Below, piece after piece: positions 1 through 18,651 of a DNA stretch of 64,000 nt. The stretch covers positions 6,118,016-6,182,015 of the forward strand of contig WARS01000011.1 of NCBI GenBank assembly GCA_008933995.1. The letters are read 5' to 3'. Position 1 is the first letter of the stretch; the number at the start of each line of letters is the position of its first letter. Below the pieces are notes generated by a model, which saw only the letters and a program-made list of their open reading frames with translations, was not told where the DNA came from and searched no databases. The translations under genes were made by a program, and so were the position numbers. This stretch comes from Datnioides undecimradiatus (lineage: Eukaryota; Chordata; Actinopteri; Lobotiformes; Datnioididae).

Positions 1-3000
1 TTGTCCTTTAAAGCGCCTTCACATCATGACCGTAGCCTCATGGACTATGTATTTCTCCAGCCAAAGTGTTTAATTCAACACTAATTCAAGACAATGATTT
101 ATTTAGGTGAGAAGGCCCTGCAGCTGGTGAGCAGAAAAAAACTGCAGATTGGGAAGATTTTTGTTACTAAATAAGAGCAAAACATTAATCATGTGACAAT
201 TTAATCATATAAACAGAGGGCAAAACATTTATTCAAGAATAATTTAGAGCTTTATCTTTTTTCGATTTTCGAGGATGGTGCCATGCTGTTGCTTTGGATC
301 ACATTAGAAGAGTTTCATAAAAAGTTTGTTAAATGTTTATGTTCTTTTGTCTTCTGTATTTATCTGTATTACAAACATGCCAGCCAGGATACAATGCGAT
401 GATCACCTGGTAGGATAAAGCTGATGGTTCTCTATCATATTAATGTTGTCAACAAATCCCATCATAAGACGTTGATGTTGAGGTGATCATTCAAACAAGT
501 ACTGCTGTGTATTCAAAGCCTGATAGTCTTATTATTTAGCATAGATCTTCAGTTATTGTCCAAAAACTATTGAAAACACACTGTTGCACTGGGTGACATG
601 TTCTTTCATTACAATGAACACATACATGAATCCACCAGTGAAAATAGTCCCCAGCAATGGCATTATTTACTCCTGTCTTAGCAGGATTTGTTATAAATGA
701 CAGTACCAAGATGTTTTAGGAAATCATTTACCAACAATGGATCAAATAACTTCATGTAATAAAGACTCATGGTGATGACAGAGAATTAAGTCTTTCCCAT
801 CTTTACAGAGCATTTTAACTTCTTTCATTGTTTCCAGCCACAGCAGCCACCCGTTTTCACCAAAGAAGCTGCGATTAACTCGTTTTATTTCACCTTCCCA
901 TCAGCAAAAGTTAGCAGCTGGCTGGAGTCCAAAGCAGAGCTAACAGGAGAATCAATATTGGACTTACATTCATCAGATGGACATAGACACAACTTCAAAT
1001 GAATGCTAATGTTGCTGTGTAGCTGCTGGATGAATAAAGAGGGAAATGTTTGCCAACATTTAACATATTAACTTTCTACAGTGATGATGTATCACTGATG
1101 TGTTTTCAGCTTGTTCCCAAGCGGAAAATAGTCAAATTATACAGTTTTAAAGGCGTTTATCACAACCTCAGTCAGTTCTTAGTCATTCATTCTTGTCTTG
1201 CTCTGTTTTTGCCACCACATAGGGATTCTCCTATCACAGTCCCTCTTACCTTTCCTGCATTTTCTAGTGCCTGACCCTCCCCGCTCACCTGTTCCAATTT
1301 TCCCTCATCAGCCCCAGTCCATGTCCACTCCTTCAATGTTAGCTTGTCTGTTGTGGTGATGCCTTAGCTTCCAGACCTGTTGTTCTGCCTGACTCTTTGT
1401 TGGATCATTTTCCTCCCTGGTTTCAACTTTTGACGTTTGTTTTGTCAACATAAAACCAAACTTTAACCTAACCGCTCATCTTTGAGCCATGCTTCTGCAT
1501 CAGAAACATGGTTATTGACTGAGCCTTTACAATATGGACCCCACCAGGAACCGGTGTGTTTAAGGCTGAGTGTCACAGACAAGGTAGGGCAGTGAGAAAG
1601 CACTGACACATTGACTGACACAGTGCCAGGTCTGGTCTTTTCGTGGCTTACATTGACTTTTAAGTAAAATACAGAATAACACCAGTCACTTAATTTTCCA
1701 ACTATATAATGCAATCCAATGCAACAAAACCACAACCTACAGTTTACAAAATGATGGGAATTTACTCAACACAACAACATGGTTTATTGCAGGGCTATTG
1801 TGTTGCACTGCATCGGACTGGAAAGACGTTCACATTATTGTATCCAGCAGAAAGGAAATCAAGTCTTGTGTTATCTATAAATAGTTTTGGCAATTTTTTT
1901 AATGGGGTGAGCAGTGGGAATGATTTAATGATTTCTCTTCCAGCTTAGTGTATCCATCATGATATGCCCCCCCTGACACACTGGTCAGCAGCAGCAGGTG
2001 GTATGATGTGGCTGAAGTGTAAGTGGCTTTCAGAATGCAGGATAGCCTGTCAGCCGGAGGCCCTTAGGGGAACAGCTTCACACCATGTCTGGTTGCAGAA
2101 TGGCCTTTACACACTCCTCTTTCTGTCTCATTCCCTGTGTGTGTGCGAGTGTGTCTGAAGTCGACGTAGAAGCTCATCTCTCTTGTTTTGTGTGTGTGTG
2201 TGTTAAAGCGAGAGAGGGAGAGGGTGTTAGTGGGTGGGTGTAAATCTCTGTCCAGCAGCACGTTGGGATGGGTGTTTGGGGACTGGTTGGAGAGCTGGCT
2301 CACAGGAGCTCAGATTGATGAAGTGATGGTGATGGATGGAGGTAATAAAGGCCTGGATGTCCTGTCTGTTGCCAGTGATGAGGCTGGTATGAATCACCCG
2401 TCTGGGGCTGCTGAACATGACGCTGCTCAATCCCCAGGCCTTCCAGCCTGCCACCCCACTACGCCTCCGTCCCTCCATCCCTTTATCTCTTCGCCTGTTG
2501 ACTTACAATCATTATGAGGAGATTGCTGCCTGAATGGAACAAAGTATAAACATTCAGCAGCATGCTATTACTGTATCAATCTGTGCTGATGCATACTTTG
2601 AAAGATATTATGGAGCTTGTTTATCCATCTCGAAACATAGCGTGCTCACAGTTCAAAGCGCTGCACGCTGTTCATTAATTTTGTGTCCAAACATCACTTG
2701 TTGAGTGATTGCGATGCATGCCAGGAAAAAAAATCCAATCAACTCAGTCAGCCACTCCTCATGAATAGGGTCATTTGAATAAAGAAGGGCATCCGAAATT
2801 GCAGTGTTTGTGTCAACATAACAAGTTAATGATCTCAGATGATAATTGGTAGTTGGATGCTGGGGCGCTGTGTTGTGGCCCGTGAGGTTCAGTGGCAAGG
2901 ACCTCCTGTGATAAAAGAAGCAGCATGAGGGCTTTCAAAGTGGCACGATGCTGTAGGCAACACAATTCATCACCGCTCCATGAATATTCATCCAGCTCTC

Positions 3001-6000
3001 TGTTTCCTCCAGGGCTGGTGAAAACACGTCTGTATTAAGTCTCTCCTATGTGTTGCGGTTTGAAGACACCTGAACCTTCTGGCCTCTCATTACCAGACTG
3101 CGGTCTTGCTGCCCCACGCTCAGCTGCCTGCCAGCGAGGGAAGCCATGCTTCATTAAAATAAAACGGAAATTCTCTCACTCGATGCACTAACAAGGCAGA
3201 GGTCAGCCAGTCAGATGATTGTGAATTCACCCCTCTGTGCACGTTCACAGGGGTCAGGACTGGTGATTGTGATTGAGCTCACTCTGAAAAGTGTGCATGG
3301 GGCAAACGGGCAGATGGATTTGCCAGCCTGGGCTGTGCGGTTTCTGAGTGGAACCAGTCTGAGGCTTGTTGTTAGCAATTTAGGAACATTTGCTGTGTCT
3401 TCTCCTCCCCCGCCCTTCTCCCTGACAGGAGCCTAGAGTGCCACGGATTGGTTTCTGGGGCATCTTTTCAGTGCTTTATCAGACCTGCAGGCTTCTCAAC
3501 GCTGTCCCCAGATTACAGTTTAGGGAGGGGGCGCTTGACTGACAGGCCTTGGCCTCAGCGGTCCCTGGGGGGAAGGGGAGGGGGATTTGTGATGGCTGCA
3601 CTGACTCGTACTTCTCTTACAATTTTCTCCAGGCTGGTTTCAGACTGTCAGGCTGAGAGAAAGCTCTCTCTGCATAATTCATTAGATCTCCTCTCTTTTT
3701 CACTCTTGGCTGCGATGTGGCAGGCGCCGTAGCCCCATTGTTTAAGAAGACAGAGTAATGGAGCTTGTCACAATATGTTAACATAGTTTATTGTTCACAG
3801 CAACAATTTGGAAACAACTTAACTTCCTTTGAAACTGGCTATTCTGCATCTCCAGCGTAGAATAATTATGAAGGAAACAGAGGATTCAAATGGGCTATTA
3901 GGACAGAACAGCTAACAACACTTGCCACTTTTAATTTATAATTGGCTAACAGCATAAAAAGGATTCATTAATGATCACCGTAACTGCAGTGTCATTAAAC
4001 AGCTTTTGGTATGAGGCAGTAATCCAACACAGGATACAGCTATACAGGTTGCTTCCACACCAAACATTGTTTTGCAGCCAATTATCCCAACATTGCCTGC
4101 GTATGACACATACACAGGCCTGTCCTTTTGAAGCTTGTATACTGTCTCTGGTCATGATCTAGCAGGCATTTATTTCTTGGAAATCTGCAAGGAAAAATAT
4201 CTTATCTTTGATGCTACATGACATTCCCCTTCACAGAATATGACTAAACAAGCACAACCCAATTCTGCACGCTGAAGCCAGAGGACAACTTCTGTCACCG
4301 TGACAGTAAATACAGGCTGCTAGCGAGGAACTTTATACTAAACTGTGCCAATACGGAGTCATGTTGACCTCTAAAACACCCAGCATGGATATAATATGCC
4401 AGAAACTCCTGCTGTTTTTAGACTTTTTGTCTCAGTGTAGGAATTTGTATATAATGAAACAAGAAATGGAAAGTTTAAATTAAGCTGAGGTTACGTGTTA
4501 CAGCACACTGTAAGGGAAAGTGTAAGTTAAACAGGTATCTGTAGGTGTAGAAATAAAGGAAAGTGCAGGCTCGAGTTAAAGAAGCAATACAACCAATTTT
4601 ATCACATTATAATACTCTAATGGATATTCCCAGTTTTACAGGATGATTTACTCTGGTTTACATTAGTTTGGGCAAGTTTCATGTCTGTCCATCGTCTTCT
4701 TTATCTTCACGTACACTGCCTTCATTGTATTGTAGTTGTCTTTCAGCCTCAGTGTTTTCGAAACAAACACTTAAACACTTGAATATCACAGGTAAATACA
4801 ACAGTGGAGATACATTTCATTGACCATGAGTCTTGCTTTGCTTGACATAAAGGCCATGATGTGACCACAGTCCACAGCTGATCATTGCATTTTAGACAGA
4901 AGCTGGATGAAAAAACTGGCCCAGAGGAAGTTCTGGACGCTTGTTCCAATGCAGAAAATACAAGCAGGAATTTGCACATTAATAAGAAAGTGAACAGAAG
5001 TTGTTTCAAGTTTATAGCCTGATATTAGTATTCTGACGCTACTTTGCAAAACACTCTAGGATTCTCATTCAAAGTTATGGATTACCTTCGCTGGCAGAAT
5101 TAAACATCTCAGAAGTTGTTCCCTGTGTTCTTTAATACTGAACATGAGTAAATGAGCTTGAGAAGTACTGCAAAGTAAATTTAAACCCAATCAGTCACAG
5201 TCAGAAACAGTAACAATTAAAGAATAAGAAAACATTTAAAATACAAATAAAATCATAATGATCCATGAATTGTCCTTTAAAACCCCCAATAAGCAGAGCT
5301 ATTGTTGACACTGAAGTTCTACTACAAAAACTGTATTGTTCTGAGTTTTATTCCAAAGGGACAAAACCCTTAAGCGTACACTGTTTTCACATATTAACCC
5401 TGTGTGTGACAGAGGAACACACTGAACACGTTTTGAATCAGACTGCAGTCATGGGTGAATCTCTGATCACTGATGTTCTGCTAAGACTCTGATCCGTAGC
5501 GATGCCTTACATCACTCTTAAACCAAAGTAAACCAGATTAAGTATTAAATCCATATGTTTAACAAAGCTGTTGGAGTCACTTCATTAAAAATGGGGAATT
5601 CAATTTGCATTCTAATGTCATGCTCAGGTCAGCTGAGAAGCTGTGGATTGATCGCTCAAATATCTGATTTTGCCTTAAAACAATCCTCTTGTATATTGTT
5701 GTTATGACTAGCTTATTAATCCTTACATAATGCACGTTGACTCAGCGACAAATGTGATCACATCTCTACTCATTGTACCTTATTCCTACATTGAATTTTT
5801 GGCTGAATAAGCTAACATTTACCCTTTTTGTACTTTATGCCCCCTTTATAATGCAATCTAAATATCTGACTAATAAGTCAGGTAATAAGATACAGGATGG
5901 CTACAATGAGCATGTTCATCATGTTGAACTTGTACCATAAACACGCGTTATAAAGAAGGACACTAGGTGATTGGACATAATAATATAAAGCAATGATGCG

Positions 6001-7340
6001 TATAATTAAAGTTTCACAACACAAATATTCCCTTAATACCAAGGGTAATTTCTGCAAAGTTAGCTGCTAATGTCCATATAACTCTAGAGATCTCAACTGA
6101 TTCTGATTTATTACATTATCTTGCGGGCTGAATGAAAAGACACTCCTGACTTATCGACCACCTGTAAATATGATTTTGCTTTACTTTGCCTAATTGTAAT
6201 TAGTGGTGCAACATTTCAGGACAAATATCCCAATTTTTCCCCGGCGGCTTCAGATGTTTAAGAAAAGGCTTTAGCATGCAAACATTCTGAAAATGATACC
6301 TTAGGTAACATTGCTCTCCTATATATTAGTGCTCTTTACATACTGTTGATTACTTTTCTTAATGCAACATCTCATTGTTGTTTTCATGTGATCATTTTGT
6401 GTACCATTTGTTTACGCTGCTGATTTGATGCATTGATTTCAATAGATATTTACTTTGTTCTCCTGCATCATGATAAACTGTCTCCTGAAAAATATTCAGA
6501 TCTAGGATTTGCTTCATTTTATTGATTCCCCCTCAAAAGATTTAGTCCACTGAGCAAACATTTATGACATACCGGTTAACTGAGATTCTTCAATTTTTAT
6601 CCAATTTAAGCTCCTACAAACTTAAAATGATGTCATTCTGAATTTTAATACCTCAGTAACTGAGTATATTTTATCCATTTCAAAAAGTGTTGTATTTACA
6701 ATAAGCAAGAAATAACTGACAAACAGAATATCTCCTCTGGTATCTGGTGCCAATGTAAAATGTAACTGTTGTTTTTTTGTTACTTTTTAAGATTTGCATG
6801 ATTCATTCCCTTTAAACCTCAGAGATAATCAACTTGACAATGCATGAAATGATTTCTTTGCGGCAGAAATGACCACGCATTTTAAAACAATGGCAGCATT
6901 TCTGCTTAAAATACAATTTTTTTTTTTGACACTTTAAAATGAACAAGTTTAGTCCTTGTTTATTTTGGAAAATGTACACAACTTGTAAAAACTAAATCCA
7001 AGCTCGCTCTGTCTGAGAGTGTGGGCAGCTGGAAAACAGCCCCTTCATAAATTTTGTGGGCCTTAAAGAATCAGACCTGCCAAAGTGAATGAACAGTGCC
7101 ACCTGCTGGGGAACACTGATGTGATCCTCAGACATAACTGAGGTGAAAACAATGAAATATGCAACTGGTTTTGTGCAAATTCAAATTTATGATACTTTAT
7201 GTTGATGCCATTAACTATGTTATGTGCTCCAGCAGTTGATGGTGCAAACATACATGTGCAAAAATCTAATTCGATGTCAAGAACCCTGCCTTTTAAAGAG
7301 AATAAAACCAATAGACACTTTAAAAAAAAAAAAAAAAAAG
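1..7340. other. Intergenic region downstream of KRAS, no gene recognised
   Basis: No open frame here resembles a protein I know, and I could not find an exon of the genes that flank KRAS in mammals (for example the LYR-motif gene ETFRF1). The stretch is AT-rich. Patches near 2.3-2.5, 2.9-3.2 and 3.4-3.75 kb are richer in GC and motif-dense, which would fit conserved non-coding elements, but conservation cannot be judged from one sequence. The rest (0-2.2 and 3.75-7.3 kb) shows nothing I can name. Confidence 0.5.
2980..2991. promoter_or_regulatory. Perfect palindromic POU/MORE-like site
   Basis: The 12-bp palindrome ATGAATATTCAT fits the MORE consensus ATGMATATKCAT, which is known to bind dimers of OCT-type POU factors. 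It sits in a motif-dense stretch about 4.4 kb past the end of KRAS. The match is exact, but a 12-mer can occur by chance and the target gene is unknown. Confidence 0.3.
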
Positions 7341-7349
7341 ACAGATGTT

Positions 7350-9744
7350 AAGTTCCTCTTTACTTTGTTCTTTATTACACATTAAATAGGAGTGGTGAGA
7401 TTCATGGCAAAAAATAGACTCATTTGAGATCAGATCACCACTCAACACTGCCCACAGCAGGTGTGTTGTAAAGTGGTCATTCATTCACTTCCCTAGACCT
7501 GGACCCAGTCACGCTCTCTAGTCACATACACAGAGTGGAGTGAAACTCCATTTAAAGCAACATTCATTTAGACACACCAACGAAATGAAGCACAATTTAC
7601 AAAATATGCACCTTTCAGTATCACAACTATACAAAGGTTGTTAAAATATGATCCAGGTATAAATGATACATTTCAGAAATCAGCTGTTGGCACGCAATAA
7701 AGGAAGAGGAACATTTCAGTAAAACTACTTTTGAAACAGTATTGTTAACAAGAGGGCTCCATAATTAAAATTGCATTAACAGTTATTATCTACTTCATGA
7801 AAAAAGGAGGTAATAATAAACTGGGTGAAAATTCATTAATCCTGAAAGCAAAATGTATCATGTTTGAATTTTCTGTGTCAATAACTTTGCTCCCCTAAAA
7901 CAGCATTTTGTGGATTTCTCGAGCACATACACAGGACAAAGTAAATGTTGTCTCGGCTCTTTCTACCTTCTAAATGTAGCACCTAATGCAAACATAAAAA
8001 GGCAAATATAGATCCCCAAGGGAACAGCTTGTAAATACGATGGAAGAGGTGAAATATGGGTTGACCTGGGAAAGAAACCAGGCCTTTTTTCGTCCAGACA
8101 ATTTCCTCTAAAAACCAATTTTATGGCAAATTATTGCCTCATTTACAAACATCAGTTCCAGTTACATCACCATGATACACAAGCTTTGTGAGAGAAAACG
8201 ACAAATTATTTTGCTGGACAATCATTTCTGTTGAAAAGGCAGCCCACCAAACAATTTCAACACTTTAGGAAATGAATCCAAAAAACTCTTTCAAAAAAAA
8301 AACTAAACTAAAAAAGTAGGCCGCAAAAAGAGGAATCTGAAAATCCATTTGGACAACATTTTGAACAACCTCTGTGACACCACACCAAGAGAAATATTCC
8401 TGAAAGCTGCTTAAAAGATGCATTCTGCTTTCTAGCCAGTCGCAAGCAAACAGCTTAGAAAAGTGTGCATGCTGTGACATCTCTGTGGCCAGCTACTGGA
8501 GAATCATGAATCCTCAAAAGAAAAAACCCATAATGGTCTGATAAAAAGATGCACATACCGTTTAAATATGAACGCCTACATCACAGGGATGTTGACAGGA
8601 GAACTCTTGAGCTGTGTATTTTTGAACAGAATGAATTATTTTGTCAGGATGGATTAAAACAATCCTGCAGTCGAGCCTTACGAGTGAAGAAAGGCTGGAA
8701 ATCTGCGACCAGTAGATTCAAATAAGCTGTTTTTTGCTTGCGGAGAGGCAACATGAAATGACTCTGCCTGTCCAACACAAAACCTGGCTGTTTGTCACGT
8801 CGTTATCAAAAAAACAGGTTAAAAAGAAAAAAATCTGGATCTCCAAATGTGTCAATCACACAAAAGTGGCTGATTTCTTTCTCATAAGCACGTACTGATC
8901 ACTTTAACCCTGATTGTGTGTTGTCCACTTGGGTCAGAGTTCCTCGATGCTGGTTCTGTTATAATGCATCAACCAGAGGCAGTTTGCAATACCCATGTCA
9001 TCTCAGACACAAAGCATGCAATGAGAAAAGAGAACACAAAAAAACAAAAAAACAAACGCCTATAGGCAAGAAATCACTCCCCACACAGTACAAAGCAGTG
9101 ACAAGTTGCAAATTAATTAATAGCTAATTAGGGTGTTAAAACATTCTGAGTAGAGTAGGAGTTCGCATGCATACTTATATCAGTGACATAACTAAGTCAT
9201 ACCTAGAGGTCATTAGATGGGGGGAATTACACAGTGGCTGGGACATTTGGATCTCATCTGGCTGACTGTTGGTCCGTTCAAATGTCTGTATTGTCTTTGA
9301 GAATCGGGATGAAAATTCATTCTTTGGCATCCCATACTTAAAAAGGGCATTACAGAACGTTTGCAGGTCATGACCTGTTAAGCAAGGGGGGGGGGGCCTT
9401 TAAACTGTTATTGAATAATTTGTCAAACATGAGTCGTGATGCAATCAGCTCACAGTACTGCACGTCTAGAAAATTATTCAAATCATCATCATCTTCATCC
9501 TATCGAACCAACAGGCTGTTGGACCAACAGGTGTGGGCAACTGGCACTAAACTGAAAATAAAGCTTATTGGTGTCCACGAAGCAAAAACAACAGAAAGGC
9601 AGAAAAACGGGTCAGGTTTAGTATTCAGTATGGTGGGTATTGAGAAAGAGGCTAATAATTTAGTGTAATGTACAAAATGTATTACTTTAACTGTTCAACA
9701 TAGTTCTGTTTGTTTTTTAGTCTGTCTTGAAAAGGGGTAATTAT
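7350..9744 (-). other. KRAS: KRAS 3'UTR (shared distal part)
   Basis: This AT-rich sequence follows the exon 4B stop codon on the minus strand and holds no convincing coding frame. A minus-strand AATAAA at 7376-7371 with a T-rich tract just beyond it (7340-7322) marks a plausible 3' end. That makes the UTR about 2.4 kb, shorter than the several-kb human KRAS 3'UTR. The end point is inferred and other poly(A) sites may be used. Confidence 0.55.
7371..7376 (-). terminator. KRAS: Candidate KRAS poly(A) signal
   Basis: TTTATT on the plus strand reads AATAAA on the KRAS strand. About 30 bases downstream on the minus strand lies an 18-base T run, which suits a downstream cleavage element. Confidence 0.45.
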
Positions 9745-15689
<5,945 letters not shown>

Positions 15690-17982
15690 CTGTGAGACCA
15701 AAAATGAAAAAAAGCACATTATTCTCAGACATTTCCACAGATGCAGACAATTCATCAGGAACGCCATCAAAGCCTAAGCAGACTCTTTCAAGTACAGGAG
15801 TGTCACTTGAAACTATTTTATCAACCAGCTCCATTTCTGTTTGACAAGCTGTAGGATTGCTGGGAAATCTGCATGCTCAAAATTGCCAGACTGACAAAAT
15901 GTTAATGTATCAACATGACTCCCAGTGAGTAACTCATACAGCCTTGTGTCAAAAAAAAAAAACAACAACCCTGAACTACTCTTTTAATAACACTGCTGAT
16001 TCACTGGAAAATTAGATTTCATACCACAGTATTTATTTTTCTTTTGATTTACAAAAATACCCATCTTTGTATTCAGCAAGAAGCTTGTGGAGGAAATTAC
16101 AGACACCACAAACTGAATATGATAGCTCACCTGCAAGAGATTATGTGCAAATGAGGGTAGACAAACTATGAAAAACTGCTATTGAATATAGGAGTGTCAT
16201 CCAAGAAAACAAAATCAAATGTTGATGAATTAGTATTTAAAAAGGAGTCATATCGCAAATCATCAGGTACTGGAGTAAAAGAAGCAGAGCTAGTCGTGAG
16301 TAGATCATCAAAATGTCTAAATCCAGCAACACATTCAGTGGCTTTTTTGGTAGCAGTCGCACAACACAAACTAACCCCAGGCAGAAATCTATGACATTAC
16401 ATTAAGGCTCCAAAATTGACAAGCAACAAGCTCCAAAATTGACAAGCAACAAGCTCCAAAATTGACAAGCAACAAGCTCTCTGCTGTCTGTCTGCTTTGT
16501 GGAGGAGCACCCATCAATAGTGGCAGCTGGCCTTTTCAGAAGTTACAGTGCATGCGGCTCGCAGCTCTGCACAGCCTGCAGTCAGGGAGGAGTTCCTCTG
16601 AGTATTATTGCCTTTTCTAGACAAACAAAAACGAGAATGTGGTTTGATAGGTATTTGGCTAACAAAGGTATACTTTTACAACACTTGTTAGTGTTCGAGA
16701 CTTAAACATGCTCCCTGAAATGTTTTCTACAAATTACACCCAGCCCAGTTTCTGCTGAGTTGGAAACAAATCAAATCTTAACCTGAGCAGATAAAATAAA
16801 TGATAATATCACAGGCCATTCCAGCAACACTTTTCTACCACATGCTCGTCATCCCCGAAGAAATACCACGACGTGTTATCTCGTTTATTAGTGAAAGTGC
16901 CTTTGAATGACTGAATGTAGCACATGTGCAGCTAGTTGTCAACATTATTCAGCAACAAACAGGCATGAAATGGAGGGATACAGCTGATGTCCTACTCAAC
17001 AATGACTCGGTTTTCTCACTTTCAGTTTTCTAATAAAAAAAAAAAACTATCGATATAGTCACAGTGTGCATTACAGCTGAATGCCTTAAACTTCCGTGGA
17101 GTTATGCAGCTGTGGCATCTATGGCAAACAATGTGTGTATATCTGACAGTAACGGCTGTTGTTTGCCTTGTGTTGTCTGGTTGGCATTGTGTACACATTT
17201 TTTTATTTACCACATCGCAACCAACACGTTTACTTGCGCCCAATGCACAACTGCATTTTTCTGACTACTGAAAAACCAAGTGAAACACCAGTACGTTAAG
17301 GACCAATGGAGAACTGGGCGATTTGTTAGCAGCCATATGAATATTGTGGCCCCTGTGTAACAGTTTGTCACCAATGTGAATTAGCCGATGTTTAAAACAG
17401 GCCTGCCCACTTTTCAATGAAAAACCCTGCGCTGTGTTCAAGTGGGCGATAACACCAGGAACAGGCTTAAACTTCGAGAGGAATTTGACTTAAATCCGCG
17501 GCTCTGTGCCCGCAGGGTTGCCAGATTGGTTGTGTGAAAACCTCCGAGCACTGTGTTTAAATAACCAGGCTACTGGGTGCTGTTAGCTAGCTTAGCATCC
17601 GAGCCCGTCCACAGCCTCAAAAAGTGAGCAAAGTCGCCCCAGTGGGCTAACCCAGTGTGGTTTAAAAAGGCCGGTGGTTAATGTAGAGCTGCCTACACCG
17701 TGTGCCCCGATAAACTCGGTATCATTCATTCAAACGGGGAAGGGTGCAGGTTTTGAAGCCGCCATTGACAGGCTAGCCCAAAGGTCTGCATTGCAGGGCC
17801 AGACGTTAGGTTAACAATTGGGCGTAGTTTGCACTCACAACGAAAATGAACATTTCCACTCCACTGATATTGTTCAGTGGTTACACGGCGGACACACCGG
17901 CCTATACACTAAATCATGGAGCACAGCGTTGCAACAAACTCTAAAGTGACACACATGTATGAATCTTATCCATTTGTTTTAC
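15690..17982 (-). other. KRAS: KRAS first intron
   Basis: This non-coding stretch lies between the inferred 5' exon and the first coding exon. It holds three exact tandem copies of a 23-bp unit at 16407-16475 and an A run near 17035-17046. The part above about 17.4 kb is GC-richer, as expected near a promoter. Confidence 0.6.
16407..16475. repeat. 23-bp tandem repeat, three copies
   Basis: Three perfect head-to-tail copies of a 23-bp unit beginning gctccaaaattgac, followed by a 4-base start of a fourth. It is a minisatellite in KRAS intron 1 and has no spacers, so it is not an array of any other kind. Confidence 0.95.
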
Positions 17983-18170
17983 CTTTTAGTGAGTGGAGTT
18001 CCGCGTCCGAAGTAGCGACCGAATAAGTCAAGCTGATAATCCTCTCGTTTCACACGATCTCTGCATTTCCTATTTCACACCGAAACGCCTGCATTTACGT
18101 CGGTCTACCCCGTCTTCCAGAAGCGAGCGATAACATGCAAAAAAGTGGGGAAATTAATCGATTGAACTTT
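17983..18170 (-). other. KRAS: Probable KRAS 5' non-coding exon and core promoter
   Basis: On the minus strand a good donor (CTAAAAG then gtaaaa) ends a GC-richer, CpG-containing stretch that has no long open frame. This is expected for the non-coding first exon of KRAS, since the coding exon has only a 7-nt leader after its acceptor. A GC-box-like GGGCGG at 18227-18232 lies just upstream. The exon start is not defined; transcript data would be needed. Confidence 0.5.
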
Positions 18171-18628
18171 CCATTTGATCCAGCGTCCGGCCTAGCTGTT
18201 CAGGTTGGCCTCCTTTAAGCGAATATGGGCGGATACCGGGGCGCACTTTACCCAGAAAGCATAGCTGGGGATTTCAACCGGTTTGGGGCATATCACTCGA
18301 CTCTATGTCGCAATATGGGGAGAAATTACGCTTTCTTTTATTCTCTGTAAATGCAGTATTGTTGTTTTGATTCATAATTGTAAATATATATGAACCCAGA
18401 TTACCTCCATTAGCAGTTATGTAAAACTTGTGGATTTTTTTAGGTTTTATTTTTTGTTTTATCTCATTTGGCAACATAAATAGTGATTAACATTTATGCT
18501 TTAATGAACACAAATTGTATTGTAACTATGTAGGTCACATGGTGTCAGATTCAGGACGTCTCCTTACAGTGCGATGGTGTCCTGGTGCTGCCTGCTGCAG
18601 AGTCAACAAAGCCTAGGGGGCGACTCCA

Positions 18629-18651
18629 CTATATATAGGCTCTAAATATAA
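18629..18651. promoter_or_regulatory. Paired MEF2-type A/T motifs
   Basis: CTATATATAG (18629-18638) and CTAAATATAA (18642-18651) each fit the MEF2 consensus YTAWWWWTAR exactly and are 3 bp apart. They lie about 0.45 kb upstream of the inferred KRAS first exon. Function is inferred from motif only. Confidence 0.35.

Noticed and set aside
2188-2517. 109-codon frame at 2.2-2.5 kb
   Set aside because: It starts in a GT-rich tract, no homology, and overlaps an open frame on the other strand; non-coding.
4749-5009. 86-codon minus-strand frame with a signal-peptide-like start
   Set aside because: It begins at TTG rather than ATG and has no neighbouring exon or family match.
1-7300. Exons of ETFRF1 or another KRAS neighbour
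   Set aside because: I looked for LYR-motif and other neighbour sequences on both strands and saw none.
16407-16475. Possible CRISPR-like array
   Set aside because: The 23-bp units are contiguous with no spacers, in vertebrate intron DNA.
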